From positions 71,824,082-71,888,081 of the forward strand of contig OZ023270.1 of assembly GCA_964006375.1 (NCBI GenBank): a stretch of 64,000 bases of DNA, in the 5' to 3' direction. Position numbers and translations under genes: made by a program. Positions 21,975 through 35,689 of the stretch are shown here, piece after piece. The stretch is from Tillus elongatus (lineage: Eukaryota; Arthropoda; Insecta; Coleoptera; Cleridae). The stretch's first letter is position 1. Each line of letters starts with the position of its first letter. The notes beneath the pieces are model-generated. The model worked only from the letters and a program-made list of their open reading frames with translations. It was not told the DNA's origin and searched no databases.

Positions 21975-24525
21975 ATTACATGAACAAGAATCACAGAGTT
22001 GTGTCACTGTATACCAATAGACTAATATACGTACGGATAGATAACGACATACTAGGGCCAAGATTGACCAACAAAGGACTTCCTCAAGGTGGTATATTGA
22101 GCCCCTTGCTATACGTTTTATATACAACGGAAATGGAAAAAAAATCTGAACAACAGTCCTTCAGTACGCGGATGACATCTGCATTTATGCTTCCCATCAG
22201 GACATTAACTCAGGGATGTGAATTATTAAAAAAGCATATGACGATCTTAATGACTGGATGAGCAATAACGGTCTTACCCTATCCCATACAAAAACGCAAG
22301 TGTGCATCTTCAGCAAAAAACATCGTATTCCAACATAAATAGTATTATCAAATTATAAAATACAAATATCACCATCCATTAAGTTTTTGGGCGTTAGAAT
22401 AGACAGAAAGCTATTATGGAAGGAGCACATACAAGATCTTATATCCCAAGCAGAAAAAGCCACGAAAATCTTAAGAATGGTTACAAGCACGAAACGGGGA
22501 GCAGATGCAACCGTAGCCTTATTAATATATAAGTCATATATAAGAACAATAATTGACTATGGATGTATATTTTGTGGGCAAGCAGCGAATACACATCTCA
22601 AAAAGCTAGACATTGTACAAAATAAGTGTTTGAGATTATGTTTGGGTTTACTTAGATCAACACCATTTTGTGCAGTCACAGCTGAGTCAGGAGAATCGCC
22701 ACTTAGTTTTAGAAGAAATATTCTCACTGAAAGATTTTTAATTAAAACTATGTCCAAAAATGCCACATTAATAAAAACAATACATCAACTATTTATCGCG
22801 GATCTAACTAATAAGAAATGGCAAAAAGCAAAAAGTATACCAATGGTAGAGGCATATGAGCATCTGATTAATATGGCAGATAACATTTTCCATGAAAACC
22901 TACATTTAGATCACAACGTTGCTCCATCTGTAAGAGGATCTATTTATACATTTTTCTTCCAAGACTATAAAAATCTTCCAAAGGCAGTTAGAAATATAGC
23001 GTTCAGGCTTGATCTGGAAACCCTCTTTCCAGAAACATATGAAATATATACAGATGGTTCCAAAATGGATAGCAAAACCGGCTGTGCTTGTTACGATCCT
23101 ATTGTCAATAAACAAAAAATGCTTTGTTTAGAAGAACACATGTCCATATACACGGCGGAACTTATTGCAATAAATGAAGCCCTTGAATATATTGAGGAGA
23201 AACAAATAAACCAAGCCATAATTATAACAGATAGTAAAAGTGCCGTTCAGAAAATTCAGAATGTGTGTTTTCACCCCATTGGGAACTATGTAATTCAGTT
23301 AATTGTTAATAAAATACATTCTATGAAAAATAGTGGCCAACTTGTAACTATAGCATGGTTAAGGGGTCATTGTGGCATACAGCACAATGAGACTGTTGAT
23401 GAAATTGCGAAGATGGCGGTGGATAGGGAAGAGAAGGCAGAATACAAAACTTCATATTCAGATTACTATAGTACGCTTACAAAAAGACAGAAACAACTAT
23501 GGCAAATAAAATATACATATGATAAATCTGGGGAAATGTATAAGCGTATTCAGCCGGAACTCCCCTCTAAACCGTGGTTTTATTATGGAAACTTCTCAAA
23601 AGAGGAAATAAAAAATATATGTCGTTTAAGAACTAATCATGCATTATGTCCAGCCTATTTGTTTAAAATTAGATTAAAAGACAGTCCACATTGTGAGTGT
23701 ATGGAATATGGAGATATAGAACATGTCATGTTATCATGTATATTAAGAAAGGACGAAATAGAAACATTTTCGTTAATTATCCAAAAACTTTCTGTAAATA
23801 AATCCTTTAACCTAGCTCAAATGATATAGAAATATTTAAAGCTTTAAACAAACATATCAAAAATATGAAAATCAAAGTATAGAGTAGAAACCTAGCGGCA
23901 ACTTTCCGAAATTTGGAAGTAGTATTTTCTTTGTCTCAGTACTTAGCGACTTTTAATTCCGTTCTTAAATTTAATACAAATAATAATAGACATACTTATA
24001 TTAAGTAAAGCCAGTAAAGCGGAATTGTAATTAGTTAATAGTGAATATTACCTCTAGATAGTTAATAAGTTCCTATTGTCTTTCCTAGTGTTTGAAACCT
24101 TTCTTATGGTGGCTCAGTCTGTGATGTTGAAAGCTCTGAAGAGCCAAAGTAGCGTATACGTATCCCTGTAGTCAACCATCTCCTCACAATTCTTTTAGTT
24201 TTGAAAAAAAAGTCTTGAGAAAAAAAAACAAAAAAAGAAAAAAAGTAATAGAAATAAAAGATTGCAACATAAAAAAAAGAGAGAAAAAAAAGTCCTAAGA
24301 GAAATAAAAGATTGCAGCAGATTAAAAAAAACTATATAATCAAGGATGAATACTTGTATTTAGAAGTAGCATATAATAAATTTAAGTATGTATATTCGTC
24401 CACAAAAAGAAAAGTGTAAAGGTGATCTAACGACTTTAGAATAGGGTAGCAGAGGAGGGTCATAATCTGCTAATGGCTGATCAAAGCCACAGCCACTAAA
24501 CCAAAACACACACACAAGGAACAAT
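21975..24525 (+). pseudogene. LINE with reverse transcriptase and RNase H (I/R1/LOA-like group), 5'-truncated
   Basis: The 5' part shows RT motifs GLPQGGILSPLLY and, after a frameshift, YADDICIYA. A 480-codon open frame follows (22387-23829). It opens with the RT thumb (KFLGVRIDRKLLWKEHI), then RNase H with its acidic residues in YEIYTDGSKMD, AELIAINEAL and IITDSKSAVQ and the His loop in WLRGHCGIQHNETVDEIAK. A CCHC-type finger (CECMEYGDIEHVMLSC) ends it. The long intact frame suggests recent activity of the family. The 3' UTR has a repeated AGAAATAAAAGATTGCA motif and ends in (CA)n. Confidence 0.9.
24236..24340 (+). repeat. Short tandem repeat in LINE 3' UTR
   Basis: Two imperfect copies of a ~60-bp unit around GAAATAAAAGATTGCA, purine-rich. 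Confidence 0.7.
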
Positions 24526-24695
24526 AATTAAATCCTTAAAAACATTGTCTGGTAGAAAAAGCCTTTAATTCTTGTTTCTTTAATCACAATGAACAAACTT
24601 TTAATGTCAAATCGTCCAGTCTCAATGCAATTTTTCGATTGCAGTCACAAGCGCCTCGCTCAAAATACACTTTAAATTATATTTTCTGTGTTAAA

Positions 24696-25380
24696 ATTTT
24701 GTGTTTTCTTTCTAAAAAAATTCATATATCCGGAAATAACAAAGTAAGGGCAACCAAACACGTATTTGTATTATAAAGACTGAACTCTGTATCAAAATTT
24801 ATGTCTCTATCTTTAAAGACAAAGAAGTTATGGGCAGTTAAAGAAATAAATTTTTGAGTTTTCTTCAAAACGTCAAACTCGCAGTTTTAAATGCCAAAAT
24901 TGGCAATGTTTAGGCAAAGAACGTGAAACAAATACGAATTTTGAAAAGAAAATGTTGCAAGAAGAGTGTTTTGCAAACCCTTAAGTTTCAGATTCAACCG
25001 TCATTGCCCTTCATTTTACTGAAATATTTACAGAAAATTCATTTCAAATAGACCCTTTCTCTGATGCTTTCGCTGTAGATTTAGTGAAGTTTATGGTTTA
25101 ACGGTCTATATATTTTTTAACTAATTTTCGTAGAACAAATTCGTTAATGCGTTTTTGCATTTTTTTATCGAAATATGATGCGGGCGATATGCGTTTGTAA
25201 GAAAAAATCTGGACGCAGTAAGTGTGTTTTGGTAGCGAATTTTCGGTAAATTTGCAGTTTAGCTCGCGAACGCTTTTCAAAAAACTGTTTTCAGAAACCT
25301 GCCTAGGCCCCCCCACTGGATCCACAAACCTCAAGAAAAAATTTTTGTTCACACTCCCCAAGGAAGTTACGGGACCAGTG
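24696..25380 (+). repeat. TA-core repeat, internal modules
   Basis: Starts at the TTTTGTGTTTTCTTTC module and runs to AAAATCTGGACGCAGTAAGTG. From about 25.12 kb it carries a variant module (TAACTAATTTTCGTAGAAC to CACACTCCCC) that reappears at 58.5 kb. Confidence 0.8.
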
Positions 25381-26425
25381 AGTAGGGGTGTATAATTTTT
25401 TTTTAGCTATTTTTCGTAGAACAAATTCGTTAATGCATTTTTTTATTTTTTATCGAAATATGATGCGTTTGTAAGAAAAAAATCTGGACGCAGTAAGTGC
25501 GTTTTGGTAGCGAATTTTCGGTAAAATTTGCAGTTTAGCTCCCGAACACTTTTCAAAAAACTGGATCCACAAACCCCAAGAAAAATTTCTTGTTCACACC
25601 CCCCAAGGAAGTTACGGGACCAGGAGTGAGTACGGGTGCTGGGCGGGGTAGGTAGTAAAAAGGAAATATGATCAGAAAATTCGAATAAAACGGGCTTGAA
25701 AGCTATCTTTCCCACATCTTGAAGCCATATCCTCCTTAAACCCCGCCTACCCCGCACAGCACCCCTATCCCCCCAGGTGCGGTAACTTCTTCGACGGGTA
25801 GGAACAAGACATTTTTCTTGTGCTTTATGCAGCGAGGGTGGTTGTATGCACGCGAGGGGGAAGGAAAATCCCCATGACGAAGCAGACACCCCCCACCCTT
25901 GCCACAAGTCGAACGGGGCGGGGGGGGGGGTCTGCTTTGTCGTTAGGGAGATAATCTGCAAATTTACCGAATTTTCATTAAATCCTTCACATTTCAATAA
26001 CTCAATTTGCTATTAACGTAAGCTTTGTTGGTTAGGAAACCAACATTTAAGTTTATTTTCGGAAAATTTGTGTATATTTTCAAACCATAAGTAATTCTGA
26101 TAAAATATAGTACTTTGTTTCTACTACATAGGCTATACCGGTAATCAGATTGATGCCTGCTCGCATTTGCTATTAAAAACATTTTTATGGAAATTCACTT
26201 CCATAACACACTTGCTGCATCCAGACTTTTGAACAATGTTTATATTTTCAAACAATAAAGTTATTTCGATGAAATATGGTACATTGTTTCTACTATATAG
26301 GCAACCAAGTTTGATGCCTGCTTTCATCAAAGAAAGACATTTGCCATTAAAAATATTTAATAAAAAATTCGCTACCATAACGCACTTGCTGCGTCCCGAA
26401 CTTTTTTTAAATTTTGTTACATAAT
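25381..26425 (+). repeat. Composite TA-core fragments with a GC-rich insert
   Basis: A partial repeat of the preceding module (25.39-25.62 kb) leads into a GC-rich insert (about 25.56-25.96 kb), then two TA-core 3' parts in tandem (25.96-26.23 and 26.23-26.41 kb), each ending near the ACGCACTTGCTGCGT hairpin (first copy mutated to ACACACTTGCTGCAT). Confidence 0.75.
25876..25943. repeat. GC-rich inverted repeat
   Basis: Arms GACGAAGCAGAC and GTCTGCTTTGTC, each continuing into a C run and a G run, could form a strong stem. It stands out from the AT-rich surroundings. Confidence 0.75.
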
Positions 26426-26548
26426 AATTTTCTTAAAAAAATTCACTAATGAGGAAATCCCGACTTTTGAATTTTGAAAAAATTTCTTCAAATGAGCGCT
26501 AATAGGCCCCCTAGAGCACATATTCGGGGTCAGTTACGATTTTTATAT

Positions 26549-26702
<154 letters not shown>

Positions 26703-27647
26703 CACACCGATAACTCAAAAAATAATTTGCCGATTTTGACAAAATTTGGTGAATACCTTCCTTTTGTAAGTGGCTTGGATAAGTTTGTTAGCCAGAAAAA
26801 TCGGCAGAGGTTTTCCCGGAAAATTTTGTGTTTTCTTTAGAAAAAAATTCATATCTCCGGAAATAACAAAGTAAGGGCAACCAAAGTTGGTACATCGTGT
26901 TATATCGCTATTGGTAAAGTACATACAGCGCTGTAGGTCAAAAGACAAAAAAGTTATGGGCGTTTAAAGAAAAATTAATTAGGGTTTTCCTCAAAACGTC
27001 AAAGTGACAATTTAAAACGTCAAAATTCGCAACATTTAGGTAAAGAACTTGAATCTAATACGGGCTATGGAAATAAAATGTGTCAAGAAGAATCTTTTAC
27101 AAACCCTGAAGTCTTAGTTTCAACCGTCATTGTCTTACATTTTACTAAAATCATTTCATATAGACTTCTCTGATGCTTGGCAGTAGTCTTAGCTATAGAG
27201 TTTATCGTTTAATGGTATATAACTTTTGTCGAATTTTCGTAAAAAATCAATAATATCCGTTATTCTACAAGATATGAAAAAAAATTGTATAGATTAATTA
27301 TAGGGTGTCTTGAGCTACATCTTAAAAAAATATTTCTACAATCACAGGGTGGCCCATAGGTCGTTGGTGATACAAATAATTTTTTTTAGTCGAAAACGCC
27401 TTATGTTTTTGCATTTTCTATCGAAATATAATGCATGTTTGTAAGGAAAGAAATTATAGACGCAGCAAGTGCGTTATGGTAGCGAATTTTGATTAAAGGC
27501 TTCATATTTGAAAAGCTCAATTTGCTATTAACCTATAAGGTTGATCAAGAACCGGATTTCTTCGGTTACACTTTAAGTTTACTTTCGGAAATTTTTGTAC
27601 GTTTTCAAACAATAAAGTTTTTTTGATTAAACATGGCACATTGTTTT

Positions 27648-27650
<3 letters not shown>

Positions 27651-27718
<68 letters not shown>
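27651..27718. repeat. (TA)n microsatellite inside TA-core repeat
   Basis: Grown from a short ACTATATAGG context that is not repetitive in sister copies. Confidence 0.95.
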
Positions 27719-27721
<3 letters not shown>

Positions 27722-27975
27722 GATACTGGTAATCAAATTTGATGCCTGCTTTCTGAGAAAAAAAACACACATGTTTGCTATTAAAAACATTTGTATGAAA
27801 ATTCACTACCATAACGCACTTGCTGTGTCCAGAAATTTTTACATATAGTTTCTTTGTATCTAAAAGTATTTGCACATAAAAGAATTAATTAGACATAAAG
27901 AAACATGTTTTTTGTTTGTTTCTTTTTTTAAATTTTTTTTCGTTTGCTTTTTTTTGTGTTTTTTTTAAATTTTTG

Positions 27976-28084
<109 letters not shown>

Positions 28085-28257
28085 GTTTATATACACCAAC
28101 ACACTTTTTTTTTTTTCAATTTTGCATTAGGACAAACAGGGATACAGTGCGTCCAGGGGCCCTTCAGGACGACTTAACACAGACGAGACTGGACCACGGT
28201 ATATAGAGGTTATTGAACAATATGGAAGGAAACAGTAGGTTACTTATTAGATATTTA

Positions 28258-29000
28258 CAATTATTATTATTATTATTATTATTTTATAATTACCTATAGG
28301 TCTGTCTTAACATCTTTAAAAAACCTGCTAACCACTGCTACTGAGATTGATTTGGAGTTCTCTGTCAATAATTTGATGAGATTGTAGGGCATACTGATCT
28401 TTTTTGGATAATTTGCTAAAGTAGTTAATAATTTATACCTCGCTTCTGTATTTATTGGACACATAAATAGTATGTGGTCCAGATCAGCGACCTCCTGGTC
28501 GTTGCAGCTGCATTTCGGAGAGTTCAGTACCCCTATTCTATGTAAATGAGATCCATAACGGCCATGTCTTGCTTTTAGTCTGAAATAGGTGGTTGTAAAT
28601 GACCTTGTCTCTCTCTCTCATATATAATTAAATCTTCTTTGGTAGGTAACTCCAGATGTACTATCTTATAATAGTTGTTGGTATTATTACAGTAATCCTT
28701 CCATTCCCTACTCCACCTCTCCTTCTTAGTCTGCACGATCACGGGAAACAGATATCGAATGGCAAAGTCGACAGAGCTTCATCGTACGTGTTTATGCTTT
28801 CTTTCGCCAATCGATCTACACAATCATTCCCATTCAAGCCACAATGGTCCCTGATCCAGAGAAGTGTTACTTTTTTCTTTGCATGTTGATTTGGTGGTGC
28901 AGGTTGAATATATTCCATAAAATATGATTTGTTGTTTGGTTGTTTCCTTTAAGTGCTTCCAGTGAAGAACGTGAATCAGAAATAATAATCACATCTGAAA
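28258..29000 (-). pseudogene. LINE 3' fragment with RNase H end and CCHC finger
   Basis: Read on the minus strand: VIIISDSRSSLEAL (RNase H Asp motif), then WIRDHCGLNGNDCVDRLAKE (His loop), and in another frame the C-terminal finger KCSCNDQEVADLDHILFMC. It ends in an (AAT)n tail at 28.26-28.28 kb. Same general LINE group as the 22-24 kb element but a different family. It abuts a plus-strand Penelope-like fragment. Confidence 0.85.
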
Positions 29001-29004
29001 AATG

Positions 29005-29495
29005 TTAGTGGAATCCACGATATTCAGAAAATATATAAAGTAGGCAAAAAGATTGTCTGCCTACCCTTTGAAACGGGAATCGCGAGTGGTCTCGAAAGCA
29101 TTTTTAAGAACGCTGATTTGCAGTTAACTTTTTTGACAAAAAATACCATACAAACGTGTTAGGTAATAAAAATGATAAGGATAACGTCACTGAAGTATCA
29201 GGTATCTATGAAATAAGTTGTAAAGATTTTAGTCTCAAATACGTTGGTCAAACTAAAAAAGTCATTGAAACCAGATTTACGGAATCTCCGGCGCATCTGA
29301 GATACGGTACTACAGACAAGTCATGCGTAACCCAGCATATTTGGGATAATAATCACCACACAGATAGAGAAAACCTGAAGATTATCAAAAACGTTGGACA
29401 ACCGGTAAAATTAGACGTCTACAAGAGTATCTATAAATCTAAGGCCATAAAAAACGAACTTTGTTTGAATAGAATTCCTCCCCCTATTCCCTAGT
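29005..29495 (+). pseudogene. Penelope-like retroelement, 3' part with GIY-YIG endonuclease
   Basis: The first frame gives the pre-endonuclease region (VGKKIVCLPFETGIASGLES, LTFLTKNTIQT). After a single frameshift near 29.16 kb comes LGNKNDKDNVTEVSGIYEISC, then LKYVGQTKK and ETRFTE, the GIY-YIG core with its catalytic Arg, and a normal stop after NRIPPPIP. GIY-YIG fused behind RT is diagnostic of Penelope-like elements. 5'-truncated; no full RT. Confidence 0.88.
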
Positions 29496-30340
29496 TCACT
29501 GTTCGTACTACCTTTTTGGTAAAAAAATATGTAGAAACTGCGCGGGAATACGTATAACGGGAACTTTAAAGAGACTTCCGGTAAAAACATAAACGTAGAA
29601 TTTTTTTGTTGTAATTCCTCTCTCTAGGTTGTCAGTTTCTTACCTGACGCCTAATATAAACACGATGTCTAGTAGTTAAAAGTTTAGAATTTTTCGTTCG
29701 CTGATGACGCAAACTTTGTTGGTGAAACGATGGTTGGGCCTTTAATAATATGTTGCGGTGATTTGGGGTCTCAAAGTGTACTTATCAGTGCTCATCGCAG
29801 GTTGCGATCTCCACTTAGTGAGAACTATAAATTTACAACTTTTTATCGAGAAAAGTAAACAGTTATGTTTGCCAGAAGTCTGAAAAACATTTTCCAGAGG
29901 TTAACTAAGTTTAGCAAGAGACTTCATAATACAGGTAAGCGAAACTACCGAAAAGGTGAAATATTAATATTTTCCAATAGCTTGTTGTGTTCTTTAACGA
30001 ATTTTATCGTTATAAATAAACTTTTATTTCTATGGAAGTAAAATTGGTGCCAATGACGCATTACGTGCTAGAAGTACCTATCGTCTAATGAGAGGAACAT
30101 CGCCGTGCTGATAAGTTATCAAGTAAGTGACATACTTCAATACCATCCATGCAAATAATTACCCATTTGTTACTTTACTAAAATATGAGGCGACTCAGTT
30201 TTATTTTACTGGTTTGCTATGGTAAGGTTTCTTTACTCTTTTATATTTCTGTATTTAAAAATTTTTGCTTTATTTTACGATACTAATAATATAATTTCAT
30301 CTGTCGTTAGCTATTGAGAGTTACAACTGGCTATTAATGA
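29496..30340. other. Probable Penelope-like 3' UTR followed by spacer
   Basis: Contains CTGATGA at 29701 and GAAAC at 29724 with a partly paired segment between them, resembling a hammerhead core, but stem I does not pair. No coding sequence seen in the rest. Confidence 0.45.
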
Positions 30341-30344
30341 ATTT

Positions 30345-30462
30345 TTATTTTCACTAATAGAAATGTGTCGGTTGTGATATTGTGCAAAAATTTGATCAAA
30401 TGAGCGCGATTTAGAGCCCCTAAAAACCAAGCCTAAGGTCCGTTAGAATTTTAACACATATA
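30345..30462 (+). repeat. TA-core repeat, 5' terminal module
   Basis: Hairpin inner arm (TTCACTAATAGA), CAAATGAGCGCGATTTAGAGCCCC and AGGTCCGTTAGAATTTTA, running up to the TA where the Tc1/mariner element is inserted, exactly where the (TA)n core begins in other copies. Confidence 0.8.
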
Positions 30463-32426
30463 CAGTGTGTCCCAAACTGGATGGGAATGTATTGCTATCT
30501 CCGTTATTATTAGAGATAGGGAGACGGTTAAATTAGCAATGTTTTGTAGAATTTCATGCTCGTTTCAAATATGACTTGTATTTTGCCCTTCCTCTTTTTT
30601 CGAGTTATTTTGAAAAAAACAAAATTTGTCGATTTCTTTTTCTTCAATATCTAAGTAGGCGTTGATCTGACATGTCTAAGACTTGCACATTGTTTCGTAA
30701 TTCATTGATATTTTGTGGTGGATCGAATTTATGCACATCATTCTTCAGAGTACCCCAAAAATAAAAATCCATGGGTGTTATATCAGGACTTTGAGCACAC
30801 CAATGAACCGGTCCGTTGTTACAAATGACACGATTATTAAAATTTTGGTACAAAAATTCTTTGACGATCCTAGCATTGTGAGCTGGACAACCGTCTTGTT
30901 GGTACCAAATCTCGTCTAAATTATCATGAACTCTTCTAATTGTTGGTAAGATATCATTTCTCAATAGATTAAGATACCTTTCCCCAGTTGAATTATTTTC
31001 AAAAAAGGACGGACCAAAAATGAAGATAGCTGAATTTTTTAAAATTAACTGTCTAATCTACAAATAAAAATAACAGTTTTTTATCTAATAAGCCGCACCA
31101 AACATTAATACCAAATCTGTCTTGCAATCGTCTTTCTTCCTTTAGATGGGGATTTTCATTTGCCCAATAATGCCTATTATGGCGATTATACACCGCACAA
31201 TTTGTAACTCTGAATTCGTCAGTCCATATTATTTTCAAATGAAAATTTTCATCTTGCTGACATTGTTCTTGATACCATCTGCAGAATTGAAGTCACTTAG
31301 GGTAATCGTCAACATTTAAGCCTTGTACGATTGTAGGTTTGTATAGATGGTAATGACTTTGTTTTAATACACGATGTACCGTACTTTTTGGAAAGTCAAT
31401 TTGTTCACCATAAAAGCGAACAGATTGCGGAGGGTTTTCGTTTGATACCTGTAAGACGGCATTATTTCTTTCTTCATTTGTATGCATTGGTAGTTTCTTT
31501 GTGTGGAAGCTACCGTCGTTCAATAGATTGGTCACTATCCTGCGAAATATTTTGGTGTTTGGTTGTTGTCTTTCTGGGTAGTTGTTTTGATATGAATTTG
31601 CAGCTGCCTCAGTATTTCGGTTACAAGGAATATAACATTCCAACATGTCAAAATATTCTTCATTACTGAACATTATGTTGAATAATATTTAAAATAAAGA
31701 AGAAACAAACTATTTAGTACCAAATGTTAAGCCACATGTTAAATACACCTCAAATTGTTCAGCTAATTAAGAATGACAGTATTCTTAATTGTCGCAATAG
31801 TGTTATATCCATAGCAACCTTTCTTCTGTTTTTTTCAGTTGACTTACGTTTAAAAATCAAACAATTTTCAAAGGCGTCTTCGTAAATCATTAGTCTACTT
31901 TTTATTGAGTAGTAAATTTAGTTATTTACTAGATTTACCTATTTAATTAAATTATACGATTTTTTTAGGATAATGTTGTAATGTAAAATATCATTTGTAA
32001 TAATGGGCCGTTCATTGGTGTGCTCAAAGTTCCTATTTTTTAAAATCGTGAATCATTACGAAAAAGTATGTTAAAAGTAAAAGTTTATTGTTAGACTCCA
32101 TGGCCTCCTGCTTTTTGGACTTTTTTTTTGTCATTTGTTTTCTGGTATTGGATTTCATAGCCTACTATCCTCAAAACAGTTTTTCTCAAAATTCTCAGTG
32201 CAATTACAAGATTTCTCAAGCATGTTGTACATCATTGGAAAGCTCTTTTCACAGGCTATCACACGAGCAAAAAATCCAATACGACTTCCATAATAAAAAC
32301 AAACTTTGATACCTGTAGCTCAAAAACAAATGACAATCTAAAGTTGACAATAGCACAAAAAGAAATCTACAAATTTTATCTTTTCAAAACAACTCGAAAT
32401 AAGAGGCAGGGCAACATACAAGTCAT

Positions 32427-32430
<4 letters not shown>
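30463..32430 (-). mobile_element. Tc1/mariner-superfamily element, one terminus eroded
   Basis: One end, CAGTGTGTCCCAAACTGG, follows a TA. Subterminal inverted repeats are visible between 30.58-30.63 kb and 32.38-32.43 kb (AATATGACTTGTATTTTGCC and its complement, with CTCTTTTTTCGAGTTATTTTG). The outer ~100 bp of the other end have been lost into a (TA)n array. It encodes a minus-strand DDE transposase. Confidence 0.85.
30650..31673 (-). pseudogene. DUF4817-type DDE transposase, frameshifted
   Basis: The N-terminal block MFSNEEYFDMLECYIPCNRN is the usual start of this insect family, with an R-F-Y-G-E-Q...TVHRVLK helix-turn-helix part. Catalytic blocks are IIWTDEFRVTN, EIWYQQDGCPAHNA and SPDITPMDFYFWG; all three Asp are retained. 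Frames change between 31.29 and 31.24 kb and between 31.05 and 30.96 kb, so at least two frameshifts have killed it. Compared with the other transposases here, this one is the least decayed. Confidence 0.88.

Positions 32431-32502
<72 letters not shown>
32431..32502. repeat. (TA)n microsatellite at transposon end
   Basis: Occupies the position of the missing outer inverted repeat and is followed by CAGTGTAG. Confidence 0.95.
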
Positions 32503-32505
<3 letters not shown>

Positions 32506-33030
32506 TGTAGTTTAATTTAAAATTATTTTGGTTTACATTGAATGATCATAACAAGACGCAGTGGAAAAAAGTCGGAATGTAGTCTTGCATCGGTAAAACT
32601 GTTATACCTTCAGCTTATTTCTTCAGTGCGTAATTAAAATCAGAAAAATATACGTCAAAATTTAAAGTGTCAGTGGCCAAGAATTTGGGCTGTCAAACAT
32701 TAGCGAGAACTACTTTTAAATTGTACCTATCACGCAAGCTCGAGCCTTAGATTTTTGCTTAGCACGTTATATAATTATTGTATCAATAAATCAAAAAATA
32801 TAAAAAAATAAATAAAAAGAAGAGAACCGTGATTTTATAATTCTGTTCTTAGAATCTATGATCCAATCCAACTAAAATTTGACCCCCTTTTATGCAGAAT
32901 AATTCATAGATTCTAAAAAAAAGAGGAAAAACAAATAGACTTCTATTCGAGAAAAAAAATGGTTGTTATCAGGGTGACAATTTAAGCTGTCAAAAATTTC
33001 ATGGTCACAGAAAAAATGGTAGATTCATTT
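32503..33030. other. spacer with a 13-bp inverted repeat
   Basis: TTAGAATCTATGA (about 32.85 kb) and TCATAGATTCTAA (about 32.91 kb) are inverted and about 40 bp apart. Nothing else recognised. Confidence 0.4.
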
Positions 33031-33035
33031 TATCT

Positions 33036-33169
33036 TTTAGTGAATTTTCTTTTAAAAAAAAATCTCTAATGAGGATATCCCGACTTTTGCATTTTGAAAA
33101 AATTTCTTCAAATGAGGGCTATTTAGGACCCCTGGAACCCATATCTGAGGTCAGTTTCAGACTTTATAT

Positions 33170-33268
<99 letters not shown>

Positions 33269-33995
33269 GTGTCACATGTGTCACACCTGTAACTAAAAAA
33301 ATAATATACCGATTTTTATAAAACTTGGTGAGTACTTCCTTTCGCGAGTGGCTTGGATAAGTTCTTTAGCCAGAAAAATCCGCCGAGGATTTCCCGCAAA
33401 ATTTTGTGTTTTCTTTCGAAAAAAATTATATCTCCGGATTTAACCAAGTAAGGGCAACCAAATTGGTACGCGGGTTTATATCATTATAGGTGAGTTACCT
33501 AAGAAAACTTAGCTCTGTAAGTTAACGAACAAAAAAGTTACAGGCATTTAAAGAAAAATAAATTTGGGTTTTCCTCGAAACGTCAAAAGTCGCGATTTTA
33601 AACCTCAAAATTGGTAATATTTAGGCAATGAACCTGAAACTAATATGAGCTATGGAAGGAAAATGTCTCAAGAATAATGTTTTACAAAGCCTGAAGTCTT
33701 AGTTTCAATCGTCATTATCCTTCATTTTACTAAAATATTCCCAGAAAATTTATTTCAAATAGACCCTTTCTCTGATGCTTTGGCAGTAGTGTTGGCTATA
33801 TAGTTTGTCGGTTAATGGTATATCATTTTGTCGAATTTTCGTAAACAATTTTTAAAGCTTAATATATCCGTCATTACGCAAGATACGAAAAAAATTGTAT
33901 ACACTAATTATAGGGTGTCTTGAGCTACATCTTAAAAAATATTTCTACAATTATAAGGTGGCCCATAAGTCGTTGGTGATTCAAATTTTCTTTTT
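33036..33995 (+). repeat. TA-core repeat, 3'-truncated
   Basis: Hairpin, terminal module (GGACCCCTGGAACCCATATC), (TA)n core (33.17-33.27 kb), long-form modules to GGCCCATAAGTCGTTGG; then interrupted by the start of another copy. Confidence 0.85.
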
Positions 33996-33997
33996 TA

Positions 33998-35292
<1,295 letters not shown>

Positions 35293-35430
35293 GGTTATTT
35301 TCATTATTCCAAATAAATGTGCCACTCTGTATATTAATTGAATTTAATATTAAACGACCTTTTGAGAAATCAACCTGTCGTGTCTATAGAGGAACACACG
35401 TGTTTCCGTTCATAATTAAAGTTATCGTGT

Positions 35431-35632
35431 TGGAAAAATTGATAATGAAAAAAATATAAACGCTTATAATTACTAGAATTAAAGGGAAATATAGCTCGAT
35501 AAAGTGACAAGTAGATAATTGATGATTACCTCTTATCACTGTTTTTATTCCTCAATTTCCTACACGACAAATCAATTTAAAAATCCAACTAAAATTGACG
35601 ATTTCTTAGTATTCTTTCATTAGTTGTGTGTA

Positions 35633-35640
<8 letters not shown>
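35431..35640 (+). repeat. ~200-bp direct repeat, copy 1
   Basis: From TTGGAAAAATTGATAATG to TTCATTAGTTGTGTG, nearly identical to the segment at 37.13-37.33 kb; each is followed by a (TA)n array. Identity unknown. Confidence 0.85.

Positions 35641-35683
<43 letters not shown>
35638..35683. repeat. (TA)n microsatellite
   Basis: Short TA array following the direct repeat. Confidence 0.95.
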
Positions 35684-35689
35684 CTAATT

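Noticed and set aside
25443..25997. 184-codon minus-strand open frame
   Set aside because: It spans the GC-rich island and non-coding TA-core modules; parts recur at 25.1 and 58.5 kb as non-coding repeat.
29701..29745. Active hammerhead in the Penelope-like 3' region
   Set aside because: CTGATGA and GAAAC are present, but stem I cannot pair and the cleavage-site nucleotide would be G in the simplest fold.
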